This document shows, piece after piece, positions 15,826-22,841 of a DNA stretch of 23,961 nt. This DNA is from Actinomycetes bacterium (GTDB taxonomy: Bacteria; Actinomycetota; Acidimicrobiia; Acidimicrobiales; Palsa-688), in the NCBI GenBank assembly GCA_021808425.1, contig JAKBBS010000035.1:1-23961 (forward strand). The letters run 5' to 3'. The notes below the pieces were generated by a model, which saw nothing but the letters and a program-made list of their open reading frames with translations, was not told the origin of the DNA and ran no database searches. The translations under genes were made by a program, and so were the position numbers. Position 1 is the first letter of the stretch. The number at the start of each line of letters is the position of its first letter.

Positions 15826-16133
15826 GGCTTCCTTCTCAGGGGGAAATCTGGTGGGCTGAAGCTGAGGACAAGCGACGGCCCGTCCTGGTCGTCACACGCA
15901 CGGAAGCCATTCCTGTGCTGACCGGGATTGTTGTGGCGCCGGTTACCCGCACCGTACGCAACATCCCGACCGGGGTTACCCTCGGCGAGGACGAGGGCCT
16001 CCACGTCGAATGCGCAGCGTCGTTCGACAACATCCAACGAATTCGGAGATCATCACTGGTCGAACAAGTTGGCAACCTAGGGCCTAGACGTCACGAAATC
16101 TGCCGGTGCCTGGATGCCCTGGCGGACTGCTAA
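15819..16133 (+). CDS. MazF/PemK-family mRNA interferase toxin
   Basis: A 104-residue toxin of the MazF/PemK fold. The N-terminal signature SQGEIWWAEAEDKRRPVLVVTRTEAIPVLTGIVVAPVTRTVRNIPTGVTL contains the conserved G-E-I-W, K-RPVLVV and P-T elements. DNIQRIRRSSL matches the segment bearing the second active-site Ser/Thr. These enzymes cut single-stranded RNA at short sequence motifs to halt translation. The GTG start overlaps the antitoxin stop by 7 nt, ensuring coupling. Unusually, the last 57 bp of this gene overlap the 3' end of the convergent membrane-protein gene. The recognised RNA motif cannot be read from the sequence. Confidence 0.88.
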   Translation: MVGLPSQGEIWWAEAEDKRRPVLVVTRTEAIPVLTGIVVAPVTRTVRNIPTGVTLGEDEGLHVECAASFDNIQRIRRSSLVEQVGNLGPRRHEICRCLDALADC

Positions 16134-17231
16134 TACCGTCGTGGACGGGACAGATCGTTCCGGCTGGATTTGGTAGAAGTGGCTGCCCAACAAGGTCCTC
16201 TCAGCGGTCCACTCTGCAGAACTTGCGCGATGCACGGCGGGAGCTAGGAGCGGTGCGGCGCAGCTCGGGCCGCTAGCTCCGTTCGTCATCAAGACAGCGG
16301 TCAGGCCCGGGGCGTTGAACCAGAACAGGGCGGTCCCGACCCCTGGCCGGCTCTGGAGCAGTGCGGGTGCGTCGCCTACGGCAGTCCGCGTCAACGTACC
16401 GCCTACGGCGCTCGGCAGGTAGGGCACGCCTTGGTAGATGTCGAGCTCTCCTTGGCAGGAACCGGCGACGATTTGCACGTCCTCGACCCAGCCGGTGTGA
16501 GTTGACATCCCAGCGCGAAAGGGTGCGAGACCGTAGGGCAGCGCTGCAGGCAGGCCCATGCCGAGAACTGACCCGGTCGCCGGGGTGGCTCTCGACATGA
16601 GCTCGACGAACTGTTTCGGTGTGATTCCTGTCTCGTATGCGATGACCTGGACCCCGTCAGGCTCAGTCCACCACAACTGTTCCGCCCCTCCGCCGTTAGC
16701 GAGATGAGCCACGGCTGAGCCAACCTGGATTGTCGACTCGCCGGGAATCGTCCCCGAGGGAATATACGCCGAGCTCGGAGTTCCCCTTCGAGCGTCGACC
16801 GTTGCGATGAGCAGTTCGGCTGGGTTTACGCTGCCCGACCCTAGGTACAACTGCTGGTAGATCGGGTCGGTCGTCTGGTTGTTGATTTCGATCCGGCTCG
16901 CGGTGCCTGGGGCGGGAAGCCACCACGGTGGGCCGACAGGAGCGGCTTCTGCTGGGCCCATGGGCAGCTTCACACCCGCGACGGGCGCGGCCGGTGACCC
17001 TACGACGACCTTCGCCGTCTTGGACGACGGAGTAGCCGTCAGCGCCACAACCGCAGCCACGGACAACGCTGCAGCGGAGGTGGCCGCCGCTACGGCCAAT
17101 CGCCGCCGGGCACGGCGCCGGCGTCTGGAGTCGACTGCGACCATCAAATCCGGGCGCACCTGAATCGACGCTGCCGCATTGTCCAATCCTGCTCGCAATC
17201 GCAGGATAGTCGGGTCAGCGATTTCAGTCAT
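16077..17231 (-). CDS. Single-pass membrane protein cotranscribed with ECF sigma factor (anti-sigma-like), unknown ectodomain
   Basis: A 384-residue protein. A short N-terminal cytoplasmic part (MTEIADPTILRLRAGLDNAAASIQVRPDLM) is followed by a highly basic stretch (RRRRRARRRL) and one transmembrane helix (about residues 45-67). A Pro/Ala-rich linker then leads to an extracytoplasmic domain of about 290 residues that I do not recognise. The layout matches membrane partners of SigE-type ECF factors, but the cytoplasmic segment is too short for a classical zinc anti-sigma domain and lacks its HxxxCxxC motif. The ATG at 17231 overlaps the sigma stop by 8 nt (ATGACTGA). An upstream in-frame start inside the sigma gene is less likely. 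A sensor or anti-sigma role is inferred from context only. Confidence 0.75.
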   Translation of the reverse strand: MTEIADPTILRLRAGLDNAAASIQVRPDLMVAVDSRRRRRARRRLAVAAATSAAALSVAAVVALTATPSSKTAKVVVGSPAAPVAGVKLPMGPAEAAPVGPPWWLPAPGTASRIEINNQTTDPIYQQLYLGSGSVNPAELLIATVDARRGTPSSAYIPSGTIPGESTIQVGSAVAHLANGGGAEQLWWTEPDGVQVIAYETGITPKQFVELMSRATPATGSVLGMGLPAALPYGLAPFRAGMSTHTGWVEDVQIVAGSCQGELDIYQGVPYLPSAVGGTLTRTAVGDAPALLQSRPGVGTALFWFNAPGLTAVLMTNGASGPSCAAPLLAPAVHRASSAEWTAERTLLGSHFYQIQPERSVPSTTVLAVRQGIQAPADFVTSRP

Positions 17232-17721
17232 CGATCCTCCAAACTTCCCGCAACCGAGCAAGGCCCCTGTAGGTGTGGCGTTTCACCGATCCAGCCGAGA
17301 TCCCTAGCAATCGACCTGTATCGGCCTCAGACCAATCCTCGAGATATCTCAGGACCAGAACCTCCCGCTGGCGAACAGACAGCATTGACAATGCACGAAC
17401 GGTGGCGTCCCGCACCACGGATTCGTTCTCGAAACCAGCACTCGCGCCGTTCGTGGGAGGAGCGGCACGTTCCAGGAGCTGGCGACGACCCCGCCGGCGA
17501 AGCTCATTGACCAACGACCGGCGCAGGTACGGCACAGGATCTCGTACACGCCCTGCGTCGATCGCCTTCCAAGACCTGGCGAAAACCTCGGCCACAGCAT
17601 CCTCCGCACCCGTCTGCGACGCCCCCAAGAGCACCCCGAGACGCACCAGGCTCCGATGATGCTCGACGAATACTCTCTCCGCGGCAACCCTCGCAACCGC
17701 CGAATCAGGGGCCACGGCCAT
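17224..17721 (-). CDS. ECF RNA polymerase sigma factor, SigE-family
   Basis: About 165 residues in the usual two-domain ECF arrangement. Region 2 is FVEHHRSLVRLGVLLGASQTGAEDAVAEVFARSWKAIDAGRVRDPVPYLRRSLVNELRRRGRR. Region 4 is LSMLSVRQREVLVLRYLEDWSEADTGRLLGISAGSVKRHTYRGLARLRE, with a clear helix-turn-helix. It directs RNA polymerase to a small regulon, probably including its own operon. The ATG at 17721 gives the standard family N-terminus; a GTG 13 codons upstream is an alternative. The gene overlaps the following membrane-protein gene by 8 nt. No textbook ECF promoter (GGAAC, 16-17 nt, CGTC) is visible in the upstream region, although a lone GGAAC is present. Confidence 0.9.
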   Translation of the reverse strand: MAVAPDSAVARVAAERVFVEHHRSLVRLGVLLGASQTGAEDAVAEVFARSWKAIDAGRVRDPVPYLRRSLVNELRRRGRRQLLERAAPPTNGASAGFENESVVRDATVRALSMLSVRQREVLVLRYLEDWSEADTGRLLGISAGSVKRHTYRGLARLREVWRIDD

Positions 17722-17846
17722 GGTCGGACCATCGCACACTGGCTCGAATCTCACAACACTAAGAGTCACAGGAGCCGGTTTCGGTTGACAAGCCCGGAAC
17801 AAGTCTTCATCGTCGGAGCGACTTCCGTTCGGGCATTCTGGGAGTG

Positions 17847-18185
17847 ATGCCCACAACTCCGGACCTCGCTTCCCTGCTCGCTGCTGCCCGCCAGCGGGCA
17901 GTCGACCTTGGGCTCGAACTCCGGGACCTAAAGACCGCCACCGCCGACGGACCCGACGACGAGCACGACCCAGAGGGCGCCACAATTGGCTTTGAGCGAG
18001 CGCGGGTCGCTGGAATGTTCGAGCGCGCCTGCGCGGAAGTCAGCGCTTTTGAGGCAGCGACGCGCCGGGTCCGGAACGGAACGTACGGGCACTGCGCGGG
18101 GTGCGGGCAATCTGTACCCGTTGAGCGACTGGAGGCGCTTCCCGCCACGGACCGCTGCGTCGCCTGCGCATATAGCGCCGACTGA
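17847..18185 (+). CDS. DksA/TraR-type C4 zinc-finger protein
   Basis: A 112-residue protein with a largely helical N-terminal two-thirds and a C-terminal zinc finger C83-AG-C86 ... C104-VA-C107 (CAGCGQSVPVERLEALPATDRCVAC), the TraR/DksA signature. Proteins of this family bind the RNA polymerase secondary channel and modulate promoter use, often in stress responses. The usual DxxDxA coiled-coil-tip motif of DksA is not obvious, so activity on polymerase is uncertain. It is divergent from the ECF sigma operon with about 125 bp between them; regulation in common is possible but unproven. A GTG one codon upstream of the chosen ATG is an equivalent start. Confidence 0.85.
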   Translation: MPTTPDLASLLAAARQRAVDLGLELRDLKTATADGPDDEHDPEGATIGFERARVAGMFERACAEVSAFEAATRRVRNGTYGHCAGCGQSVPVERLEALPATDRCVACAYSAD

Positions 18186-18590
18186 GAGACGACGCTGGCT
18201 CGAGTCCGAGACTAGATTTGGCGGGGTTCCCAGGACCTTGTATTATTTGATCGATTGCGCGAGGCGTTAGATCTGAGCAAGTTCAAGGCTGCTCAGTCAT
18301 TTAGTTAGACGAGACCAAGCCCAAGCACTCAATGCCGGATAGCAGTGGGATCGGCAGAATGAGTGAGTGAGGCAGCGGCTGCAATGCTCGAATCGTCGAC
18401 AAAGGTTCGCTCGTGACGGACGGAGGCGCGGAGACAGATCGTCTCCTTGGCAACAGGCGGTGTCGGGTTTCGTTGAGTTGCCGCTGCTTCGACGCTGGAT
18501 GGTCGGCGGCGCCACCACTGCGGATCTCATGGGCCGCGTCGAACAGCTGTGCGTGTCGGACAGGGATCGATGAAGTAGGAAGGCTGCGCT
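18186..18590. other. Gene-poor stretch before the RHH/PIN module
   Basis: About 405 bp without a convincing gene. A short plus-strand reading ending at 18573 (RWMVGGATTADLMGRVEQLCVSDRDR) has a protein-like composition and might be the tail of a decayed gene, but no start or family can be assigned. Confidence 0.3.
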
Positions 18591-18620
18591 ATGGCAGCGC
18601 TGCCATTTTTCTGTCAAGAT
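18591..18620 (+). promoter_or_regulatory. Palindromic operator and -10 box of the RHH/PIN module
   Basis: ATGGCAGC joined to its reverse complement GCTGCCAT forms a perfect 16-bp palindrome at 18591-18606. A -10-like CAAGAT (18615-18620) ends 6 nt before the GTG start at 18627. A ribbon-helix-helix antitoxin binding the palindrome would occupy the -35 region, the usual autorepression layout. Confidence 0.5.
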
Positions 18621-18626
18621 GGGGCC

Positions 18627-18887
18627 GTGGCTCGGAAGAAAACCACCGTGTACATCGACGAGGCTCTGCTGCGCGCGACGAAGGTTGCTGCAGCGCGCTC
18701 TGGCAAGCGGGAGTATGAGGTCTTCGAGGAGGCCCTGCGGAAACACCTGGGCCTCGCTGAAGCGGTGGAGCACATCTGGGGCGGGATCAGTCAGGAAAAG
18801 GCTCCAAGCGAGCAAGAGGCTGCCCGGGTCGCTGCGGAGGAGCTTGCTGCGGTGCGTTTCGAGCGCTCCAGCCGCCGAGCGGGTTGA
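18627..18887 (+). CDS. Ribbon-helix-helix antitoxin (VapB-type partner of a PIN toxin)
   Basis: An 86-residue protein starting MARKKTTVYIDEALLRATKVAAARSGKREYEVFEEALRKHLGL, a clear ribbon-helix-helix DNA-binding domain. A C-terminal charged helix (SEQEAARVAAEELAAVRFERSSRR) is suited to wrapping a toxin. The GTG at 18627 is preferred over an in-frame ATG at 18591 because the ATG lies inside the operator palindrome and precedes the -10 box. The stop overlaps the PIN start (TTGA). It should neutralise the PIN nuclease and repress the operon. Confidence 0.83.
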   Translation: MARKKTTVYIDEALLRATKVAAARSGKREYEVFEEALRKHLGLAEAVEHIWGGISQEKAPSEQEAARVAAEELAAVRFERSSRRAG

Positions 18888-19306
18888 GCACGGAGCCGCC
18901 TCGGGTCGTCATCGACCCCAACGTATGGGTCTCGGGACTGATCAACCCCTACGGCGCGCCAGCCGAGGTGGTCAGGGCCGTCATCTTAAAGCGGGTCACC
19001 GCCGTGGTGAGCCAGCATCTGCTCGACGAGATCGCGGGTGTATTGGCCCGCCCGAAGCTTCGGCGCTGGATCTCCCTTGACGACGCCGCTGCGTTGTTGG
19101 ACGCCTTGGTCCGCGAGGCCGACGTTCGCCCTGATTCCGGGCCGGCGCCGCAGCGTGTACGCGACCCAGACGACGACTACATCGTTGCCCTGGCCGAGGC
19201 AACCGGGTCTGTAATCGTCACCGGTGACCACGACCTGCTGGAGGCCGACCTCACGCTGCCGGCGATCACCCCCCGAGCCTTGATCGAGCAGCTCCGCTGC
19301 GCATGA
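18884..19306 (+). CDS. PIN-domain ribonuclease toxin (COG1569 family)
   Basis: A 140-residue PIN protein of the 'putative toxin-antitoxin system toxin' family. The acidic metal-binding residues are visible: D11 (VVIDPNVWVSGLI), E49 (LLDEIAGVL), D97/D98 (DPDDDYIVALA) and D115/D117 (VTGDHDLL). PIN toxins cut tRNA, rRNA or mRNA with magnesium or manganese. The start is TTG at 18884, overlapping the antitoxin stop by 4 nt, so translation probably depends on reinitiation from the antitoxin. No terminator is evident directly after it. The RNA target is unknown. Confidence 0.87.
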   Translation: MSTEPPRVVIDPNVWVSGLINPYGAPAEVVRAVILKRVTAVVSQHLLDEIAGVLARPKLRRWISLDDAAALLDALVREADVRPDSGPAPQRVRDPDDDYIVALAEATGSVIVTGDHDLLEADLTLPAITPRALIEQLRCA

Positions 19307-19368
19307 TCGCCACCCGGCCGCCCGATAGTCGGTGGAACGCCTTGACGACGAGCGGCCAGGATGGGGGT

Positions 19369-19602
19369 ATGCGAGTCGACCCTGAGCCCACCGGCGCCAA
19401 GAGTGCCCTTTCCGAGAGTGCCCTTCTCGGGCAGTACCTCGACCACCAGCGGGAGACGACGCCGACGGTACGGTCGGCGAGTAGTCGTCAGTTCCGGCCA
19501 GGTCGTCCCAGTAGCCCAACCCTGCTACGGGAACCTGTCCGGGTCAGCGATAGCTCACGTCGGGGGTCGTCCCGTTTAGGCCGCCCCCGAGCGACGCCGT
19601 AG
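19369..19602 (+). pseudogene. Truncated DinB/DUF664-like gene start
   Basis: The ATG at 19369, preceded by GGATGGGGGT, opens MRVDPEPTGAKSALSESALLGQYLDHQRETT, which resembles the N-terminus of DinB-like (DUF664) proteins. After about 32 residues the reading turns Ser/Arg/Pro-rich and loses family character up to a TAG at 19602. The rest of the expected 160-180-residue protein is absent. It is best read as a gene end left by deletion or insertion. Recognition rests on a short stretch. Confidence 0.4.
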
Positions 19603-19720
19603 GCGGCAACCAGACCCGCCGAGCGGGACAGGCGCATCGCCGAGCGCTTGGGGGCGATGGTGGATCAAGAGCGTCGCCGGGTCCGGGAAGCGACCGCCGA
19701 GACCTATCCAGCTCGTGGGG

Positions 19721-19801
19721 CACGACGGCCCGCCGAGGGCGTCCTGACCAACCCCCGGACAGCAAGAAAGGCCCTGTTCCCAGGGCCTTTCTCCGTGGTC
19801 G
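19721..19801 (+). repeat. 81-bp imperfect direct repeat, copy A
   Basis: Copy A matches copy B at 23881-23961 in the same orientation, without gaps, at 71 of 81 positions (counted by eye). The repeat contains GGCACGACGGCCCG-like sequence on its left and the hairpin terminator on its right. Copy B runs to the window edge, so the repeat may be longer. The two copies bracket about 4.1 kb carrying two TA-like modules and two unknown genes. Confidence 0.75.
19765..19792. terminator. Strong bidirectional-type hairpin terminator in repeat copy A
   Basis: AGAAAGGCCCTG and CAGGGCCTTTCT form a perfect 12-bp stem with loop TTCC. The stem ends in an A-rich 5' side and T-rich 3' side, as in terminators working in either direction. 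It lies downstream of the PIN module on the plus strand and about 210 bp beyond the end of the AbiEii-like gene on the minus strand. Confidence 0.8.
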
Positions 19802-20002
19802 GAACCGGCGTCGATCCGGTGGCCTCGCGCTTTTCAGGCGGCCCAATCCGGGACGCGTGGGTCACGGTTGACCTGGCTGGTTGCGGTGTTCTCCCTGTTC
19901 AGGAGGGATAAATGTGGGCATCGGTGCTGACCGTCCCGGACCGTCGGTGACCCCTGTTGCCCGTCCGGTTTGGCACGCGTGTGGCACGACATTTAGCAAT
20001 GC

Positions 20003-20689
20003 TCACAAATCCGGAGACGGCCCGTCGGCCACGCCTGGCGGTGTGGGGAGGTCCCGCAGCCAGGCGTTGGAGGTGAGCCGGAGCCGGTCCCGCCCGGGGC
20101 GGTTGAGGCTCGGGTCGGCGGCGAGGAACTCGAAGGCCTTGCCGAGCAGCACCCGCTGCTGGTCTGCGGTACGAGTCGAGGCGTCGGCGATGATCCTGGG
20201 GGTGGTGACCGTGGAGGAATCGGCGAGGAGGGCGAGAATCTCGATGCGATCCTTGCACCCGGGCAGGCTGTCTGGTCGGTCGAGCAGGGCGGCGAGCTTG
20301 GTGGCCAGGTGGGCCGGGACGGTCAGGACGTGGTACCGGTCGTGGCGCTCCTGGTGGACGGCGAGCCGTTCAGTGCGCAGCTGGAGGTTGGCGCCGAGGC
20401 GGGACTGGTGGGGGACGTAGAGGTCGAGGTGGATCGACCGCCAGGTGGCCCGCCACTTAGTGCCGGCGAGGTGGCGCGACTCCGAGAGGTCGTCGACAAT
20501 GCCTTCGAGCTCGGCGAGCTGGCCGCGGTCGAGTATCAGGTCGATGGGGTCGTGGCTCATCGGACCCCCAGTGCGCACCCAAGTACCCCAGCCACCGATC
20601 AGGATGGCCTCAGGGACGGCGCCGAGGACCTCATCGAGCACCGCCCGGGACTGTGCGGTCTGCTCAGATGAGTAGAACGGGTTCGTCAC
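20003..20689 (-). CDS. AbiEii-like nucleotidyltransferase toxin
   Basis: A 228-residue protein resembling nucleotidyltransferase-fold toxins of type IV (AbiE) systems. The NTase core is near the N-terminus: ILIGGWGTWVRTGG (G32-G33) then SHDPIDLILD with D47, D50 and D54. The canonical motif is D-x-D, and here the two aspartates are separated by Pro-Ile, so catalytic integrity needs checking. The GTG at 20689 is chosen because GGGAGG lies about 9 nt upstream; it overlaps the antitoxin gene by 26 bp. Such toxins transfer nucleotides, in some cases to tRNA, and stop growth or abort phage infection. Longer readings in this frame are shadows of the upstream gene. Confidence 0.75.
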   Translation of the reverse strand: MTNPFYSSEQTAQSRAVLDEVLGAVPEAILIGGWGTWVRTGGPMSHDPIDLILDRGQLAELEGIVDDLSESRHLAGTKWRATWRSIHLDLYVPHQSRLGANLQLRTERLAVHQERHDRYHVLTVPAHLATKLAALLDRPDSLPGCKDRIEILALLADSSTVTTPRIIADASTRTADQQRVLLGKAFEFLAADPSLNRPGRDRLRLTSNAWLRDLPTPPGVADGPSPDL

Positions 20690-21284
20690 GGGCGGCCACC
20701 TCCCTTGCGTCGAGCTCGTCGACGAAGCGGGCAGCCTGCCAGCCGGGGAGACAGAACAGGTCGGCGAACGCCTGGGCGTATGTCGTGAACCGGCCGTAGC
20801 GGCCCAGCCACCGGTCGGCTTCGGCGACCAAGACCTCCGTGCCCTCACCTGGAAGCGTAGCGCGGAACTCGTCGAGATGGGCGTCCCCATAGACCAGGAT
20901 CGTCTCGTAGTCAGCGATCCTGTTGCGTCCGGCGTGAGCCACCACCGCGCTGAAGCCACCCAACACGCAGCCGCGGTCAGCCCCGATGGCGGCCTCGACC
21001 TCGGCTACGGGCGCCGCGACCCAGACCCGGCTGACGATGTCGCGCTGCAGATGACGGTGGGCGGCGAACAGCAGGAGGAGCCGGTACGGATCGAGGACGA
21101 CCAAGCCCTCCAACGGCGAGATGCTCACCGCCCCGATCTCGTCGGGGTGTCCCAATGACCGGTGCGCAGTCGACACGGGCACGCCGAGCTCGCCAGCGAG
21201 AGCGCTCACGGACGGCCAACGTCGACGGCCCTCCCGCGAGCCGGCCAGCAGTTCACGCCACAGTGCTTGCACCGTCGACATCAC
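20664..21284 (-). CDS. AbiEi-like antitoxin / winged-helix regulator
   Basis: A 206-residue protein with an N-terminal helix-turn-helix (WPSVSALAGELGVPVSTAHRSL, about residues 23-44) and a larger C-terminal domain, the general layout of AbiEi-type antitoxins that both repress their operon and counteract the NTase. It immediately precedes the NTase gene and overlaps it. The GTG at 21284 is supported by TAACGT ending 7 nt upstream (leaderless); the next codon is ATG, an almost identical alternative. An inverted repeat lies just beyond the -10. The assignment to AbiEi is by architecture and partner rather than by strong sequence identity. Confidence 0.7.
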   Translation of the reverse strand: MMSTVQALWRELLAGSREGRRRWPSVSALAGELGVPVSTAHRSLGHPDEIGAVSISPLEGLVVLDPYRLLLLFAAHRHLQRDIVSRVWVAAPVAEVEAAIGADRGCVLGGFSAVVAHAGRNRIADYETILVYGDAHLDEFRATLPGEGTEVLVAEADRWLGRYGRFTTYAQAFADLFCLPGWQAARFVDELDAREVAARDEPVLLI

Positions 21285-21291
21285 ACTGCGA

Positions 21292-21323
21292 ACGTTACCT
21301 CGTTTCCCGTAAACAGTGGAAAC
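21292..21323 (-). promoter_or_regulatory. Promoter and inverted-repeat operator of the AbiE-like module
   Basis: The -10 TAACGT (minus strand, 21297-21292) ends 7 nt before the GTG at 21284. Upstream, GTTTCC (21302-21307) and GGAAAC (21318-21323) are exact inverted arms with a 10-nt spacer, covering the expected -35 zone. AbiEi proteins are known to bind inverted repeats in their promoters. Confidence 0.5.
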
Positions 21324-21630
21324 AGGCCGGGGGAGCCGGCCTACCGGGCCGATTTCTGTGCGCGTCCAGCACGTTCCCGCCTACACTAAGCGACAGAGGT
21401 CGACGAGCGGGCCTCGCCCTCAACGACTAGGCCTTGCGCTCCATACGTGCCGATCTGCGTGCCGGCCGGCACTATCCGCAGGGCGAGGACGGCCCGCTGA
21501 TCTGGGCGGCGTGTTCTGCTCGGAGATAGTGAGCTTCGCTCAGTTCCCGAGCCGTCGATCTGCGTCCACGAGACACGGGTCGCGAACGGCGCAGCAGGTG
21601 CGCAGATCAGCTACTCGGCGCCAACCTCGC
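21324..21630. other. Gene-free stretch with a 14-bp palindrome
   Basis: No gene is supportable here on either strand. GTGCCGG followed by its complement CCGGCAC makes a perfect 14-bp palindrome at 21459-21472, flanked more distantly by CTGCG and CGCAG. It could be a hairpin or a binding site; no T-tract follows. Confidence 0.35.
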
Positions 21631-21930
21631 TCACCGGGTCGGGATGGAGCGCTTCCCTGTTCGATCGGTGCGGGGCTTTCTGCCAAGCTGAGTGGCGCGT
21701 CGCTTGACCATGTGCCACACCGTCGTCGTAAAAAAGCTGACAGCGACGACGGAAAGCCAGCTTCCCAGTGCCCCCATCGCCGCCTGCAGGGGTGCTCCGA
21801 CGGCTACCAGGATGAACAGCCAGAGAAGTGCTATCGCTGGGAGGCGCACGGACAGCGGGAGCCTGACCGGCGGCGCAGGACCGGGGTCGCTGCCGATAGT
21901 TTCGGGAGTGCCGGGACCGGCTGAGAGCAC
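21631..21930 (-). CDS. Small hypothetical membrane protein
   Basis: About 99 residues from a GTG at 21930; the true start is unclear and the frame is open further. Two hydrophobic helices are evident in LPAIALLWLFILVAVGAPLQAAMGALGSWLSVVAVSFFTTTVWHMV, followed by a basic cytoplasmic tail (KRRATQLGRKPRTDRTGKR), consistent with the positive-inside rule. The N-terminal part is Pro/Gly-rich. I do not recognise a family. It is divergent from the next gene with only about 30 bp between starts. The opposite strand is also open here but reads as low-quality sequence until 21962. Confidence 0.4.
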   Translation of the reverse strand: MLSAGPGTPETIGSDPGPAPPVRLPLSVRLPAIALLWLFILVAVGAPLQAAMGALGSWLSVVAVSFFTTTVWHMVKRRATQLGRKPRTDRTGKRSIPTR

Positions 21931-21961
21931 CCAGCACTCGGCAAGACCATCCGCGCTCGCG

Positions 21962-22423
21962 ATGACAAAAATGGCGGACGGCGACCACGTCGATGACGTG
22001 TTCGGCAGCCTGGACGGCGGCGTGGAGCCGCTCGCGAGCATGGCCGGCGTCACCGCTGAGCCCGACCCGCCCTTATACACCCCTCGGATTTGGGTGGCGG
22101 TACAACCCCGCGAGCCAACCTCCCCCGCTCTACTCGGGCACGCCCGCCGCCGCCCCGATGGAGGAACAACCCGCTGCCTTTGGGCTGTGAGTGACCTCGC
22201 CAGCGGGACCGGCGTTCTTCTCACTACCTACTCAGGTACCGCCGCTGAGGTCTCGGTAACGGATGGTCCCCGGCACGTGTCGGTAGGTGCCAGTGACCCG
22301 CACGACGTGCTCACCGCCCTATGGGAAATGCTCGATCCCAACCTCCGAGTTGCAGCAGTCCTGCTGCGTCCGGATTCCGATGGCTCAATGCCGTTGGTGC
22401 TTTCAGCCGAATCCAGCCACTAG
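21962..22423 (+). CDS. Hypothetical protein
   Basis: A 153-residue soluble protein starting MTKMADGDHVDDVFGSL. A more structured core follows (RIWVAVQPRE, then CLWAVSDLASGTGVLLTTYSGTAAEVSVTDGPRHVSVGASDPHDVLTALWEMLDPNLRVAAVLLRPDSDG), alternating predicted strands with one helix. No family is recognised. The ATG at 21962 or 21971 is chosen because upstream sequence in this frame is Ser/Thr/Arg-rich and overlaps the divergent membrane-protein gene. Real coding is suggested by composition only. Confidence 0.5.
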   Translation: MTKMADGDHVDDVFGSLDGGVEPLASMAGVTAEPDPPLYTPRIWVAVQPREPTSPALLGHARRRPDGGTTRCLWAVSDLASGTGVLLTTYSGTAAEVSVTDGPRHVSVGASDPHDVLTALWEMLDPNLRVAAVLLRPDSDGSMPLVLSAESSH

Positions 22424-22841
22424 CCGATCCGCACACCGAGACTCTCCAACGGGCTTCACAAGCGCCAGGGAAACAGAGGACACCGAACGTCCGCCCAGAA
22501 CCCCGAGCAGCTGCCACCCATGTCGACCGTTCCGCCGCTGGGTCGGTCACGCAGCGCGGTCACCCGTGGTCATCCGGCCCGGTGGGAAGGCTCGCCGGGA
22601 GGTCGTTGCTGCGGATGACTTCGCCGCTGCGGTGGGAGCGGGCGAGTTGGTACGGGCCTGCGACCAGGGGGCCAGTGTCTCGGTGGTGTTGAGCCAGGGA
22701 CCGGGCGGACCTCGAACAGCGGCTCGCCCCATCCCCGTCTGGTCCAGGCTCGCCCGGCGAGGTCGACGGCGAGGAAGCCCGGCCTCGCTCTGGCGCCCAA
22801 CAACGCAGGGGACAGTTTCGCAGTACCCAGCAGACTCTTGC
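22424..22841. other. Gene-free stretch upstream of the Phd/HicB-like module
   Basis: About 418 bp are open in several frames because of high GC content but show no start, family motif or consistent composition on either strand. Nothing recognisable apart from the promoter at its right end. Confidence 0.4.

Larger units (their letters stand above)
19603..20002. other. Non-coding scar region containing repeat copy A
   Basis: Just before the repeat a plus-strand fragment from 19603 (AERDRRIAERLGAMVDQERRRVREATAETYPARGARR) reads like a protein C-terminus but has no start in frame. After the repeat, about 200 bp show no gene I can support. The 12-mer GTGTGGCACGAC at 19979-19990 recurs at 23875-23886, right beside repeat copy B. 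Confidence 0.35.

Noticed and set aside
18297..18815. 172-residue minus-strand open frame
   Set aside because: Low-complexity Ser/Cys/Arg composition, and it overlaps the promoter and start of the RHH antitoxin.
19648..19911. Plus-strand frame running through repeat copy A and its terminator
   Set aside because: The reading includes the hairpin terminator, starts at a TTG inside a fragment, and shows no domain. Similar 'proteins' arise from translated terminator/att-like DNA.
20690..20959. N-terminal extension of the AbiEii-like toxin
   Set aside because: It lies within the antitoxin gene in another phase, and a strong GGGAGG ribosome-binding site points to the GTG at 20689.
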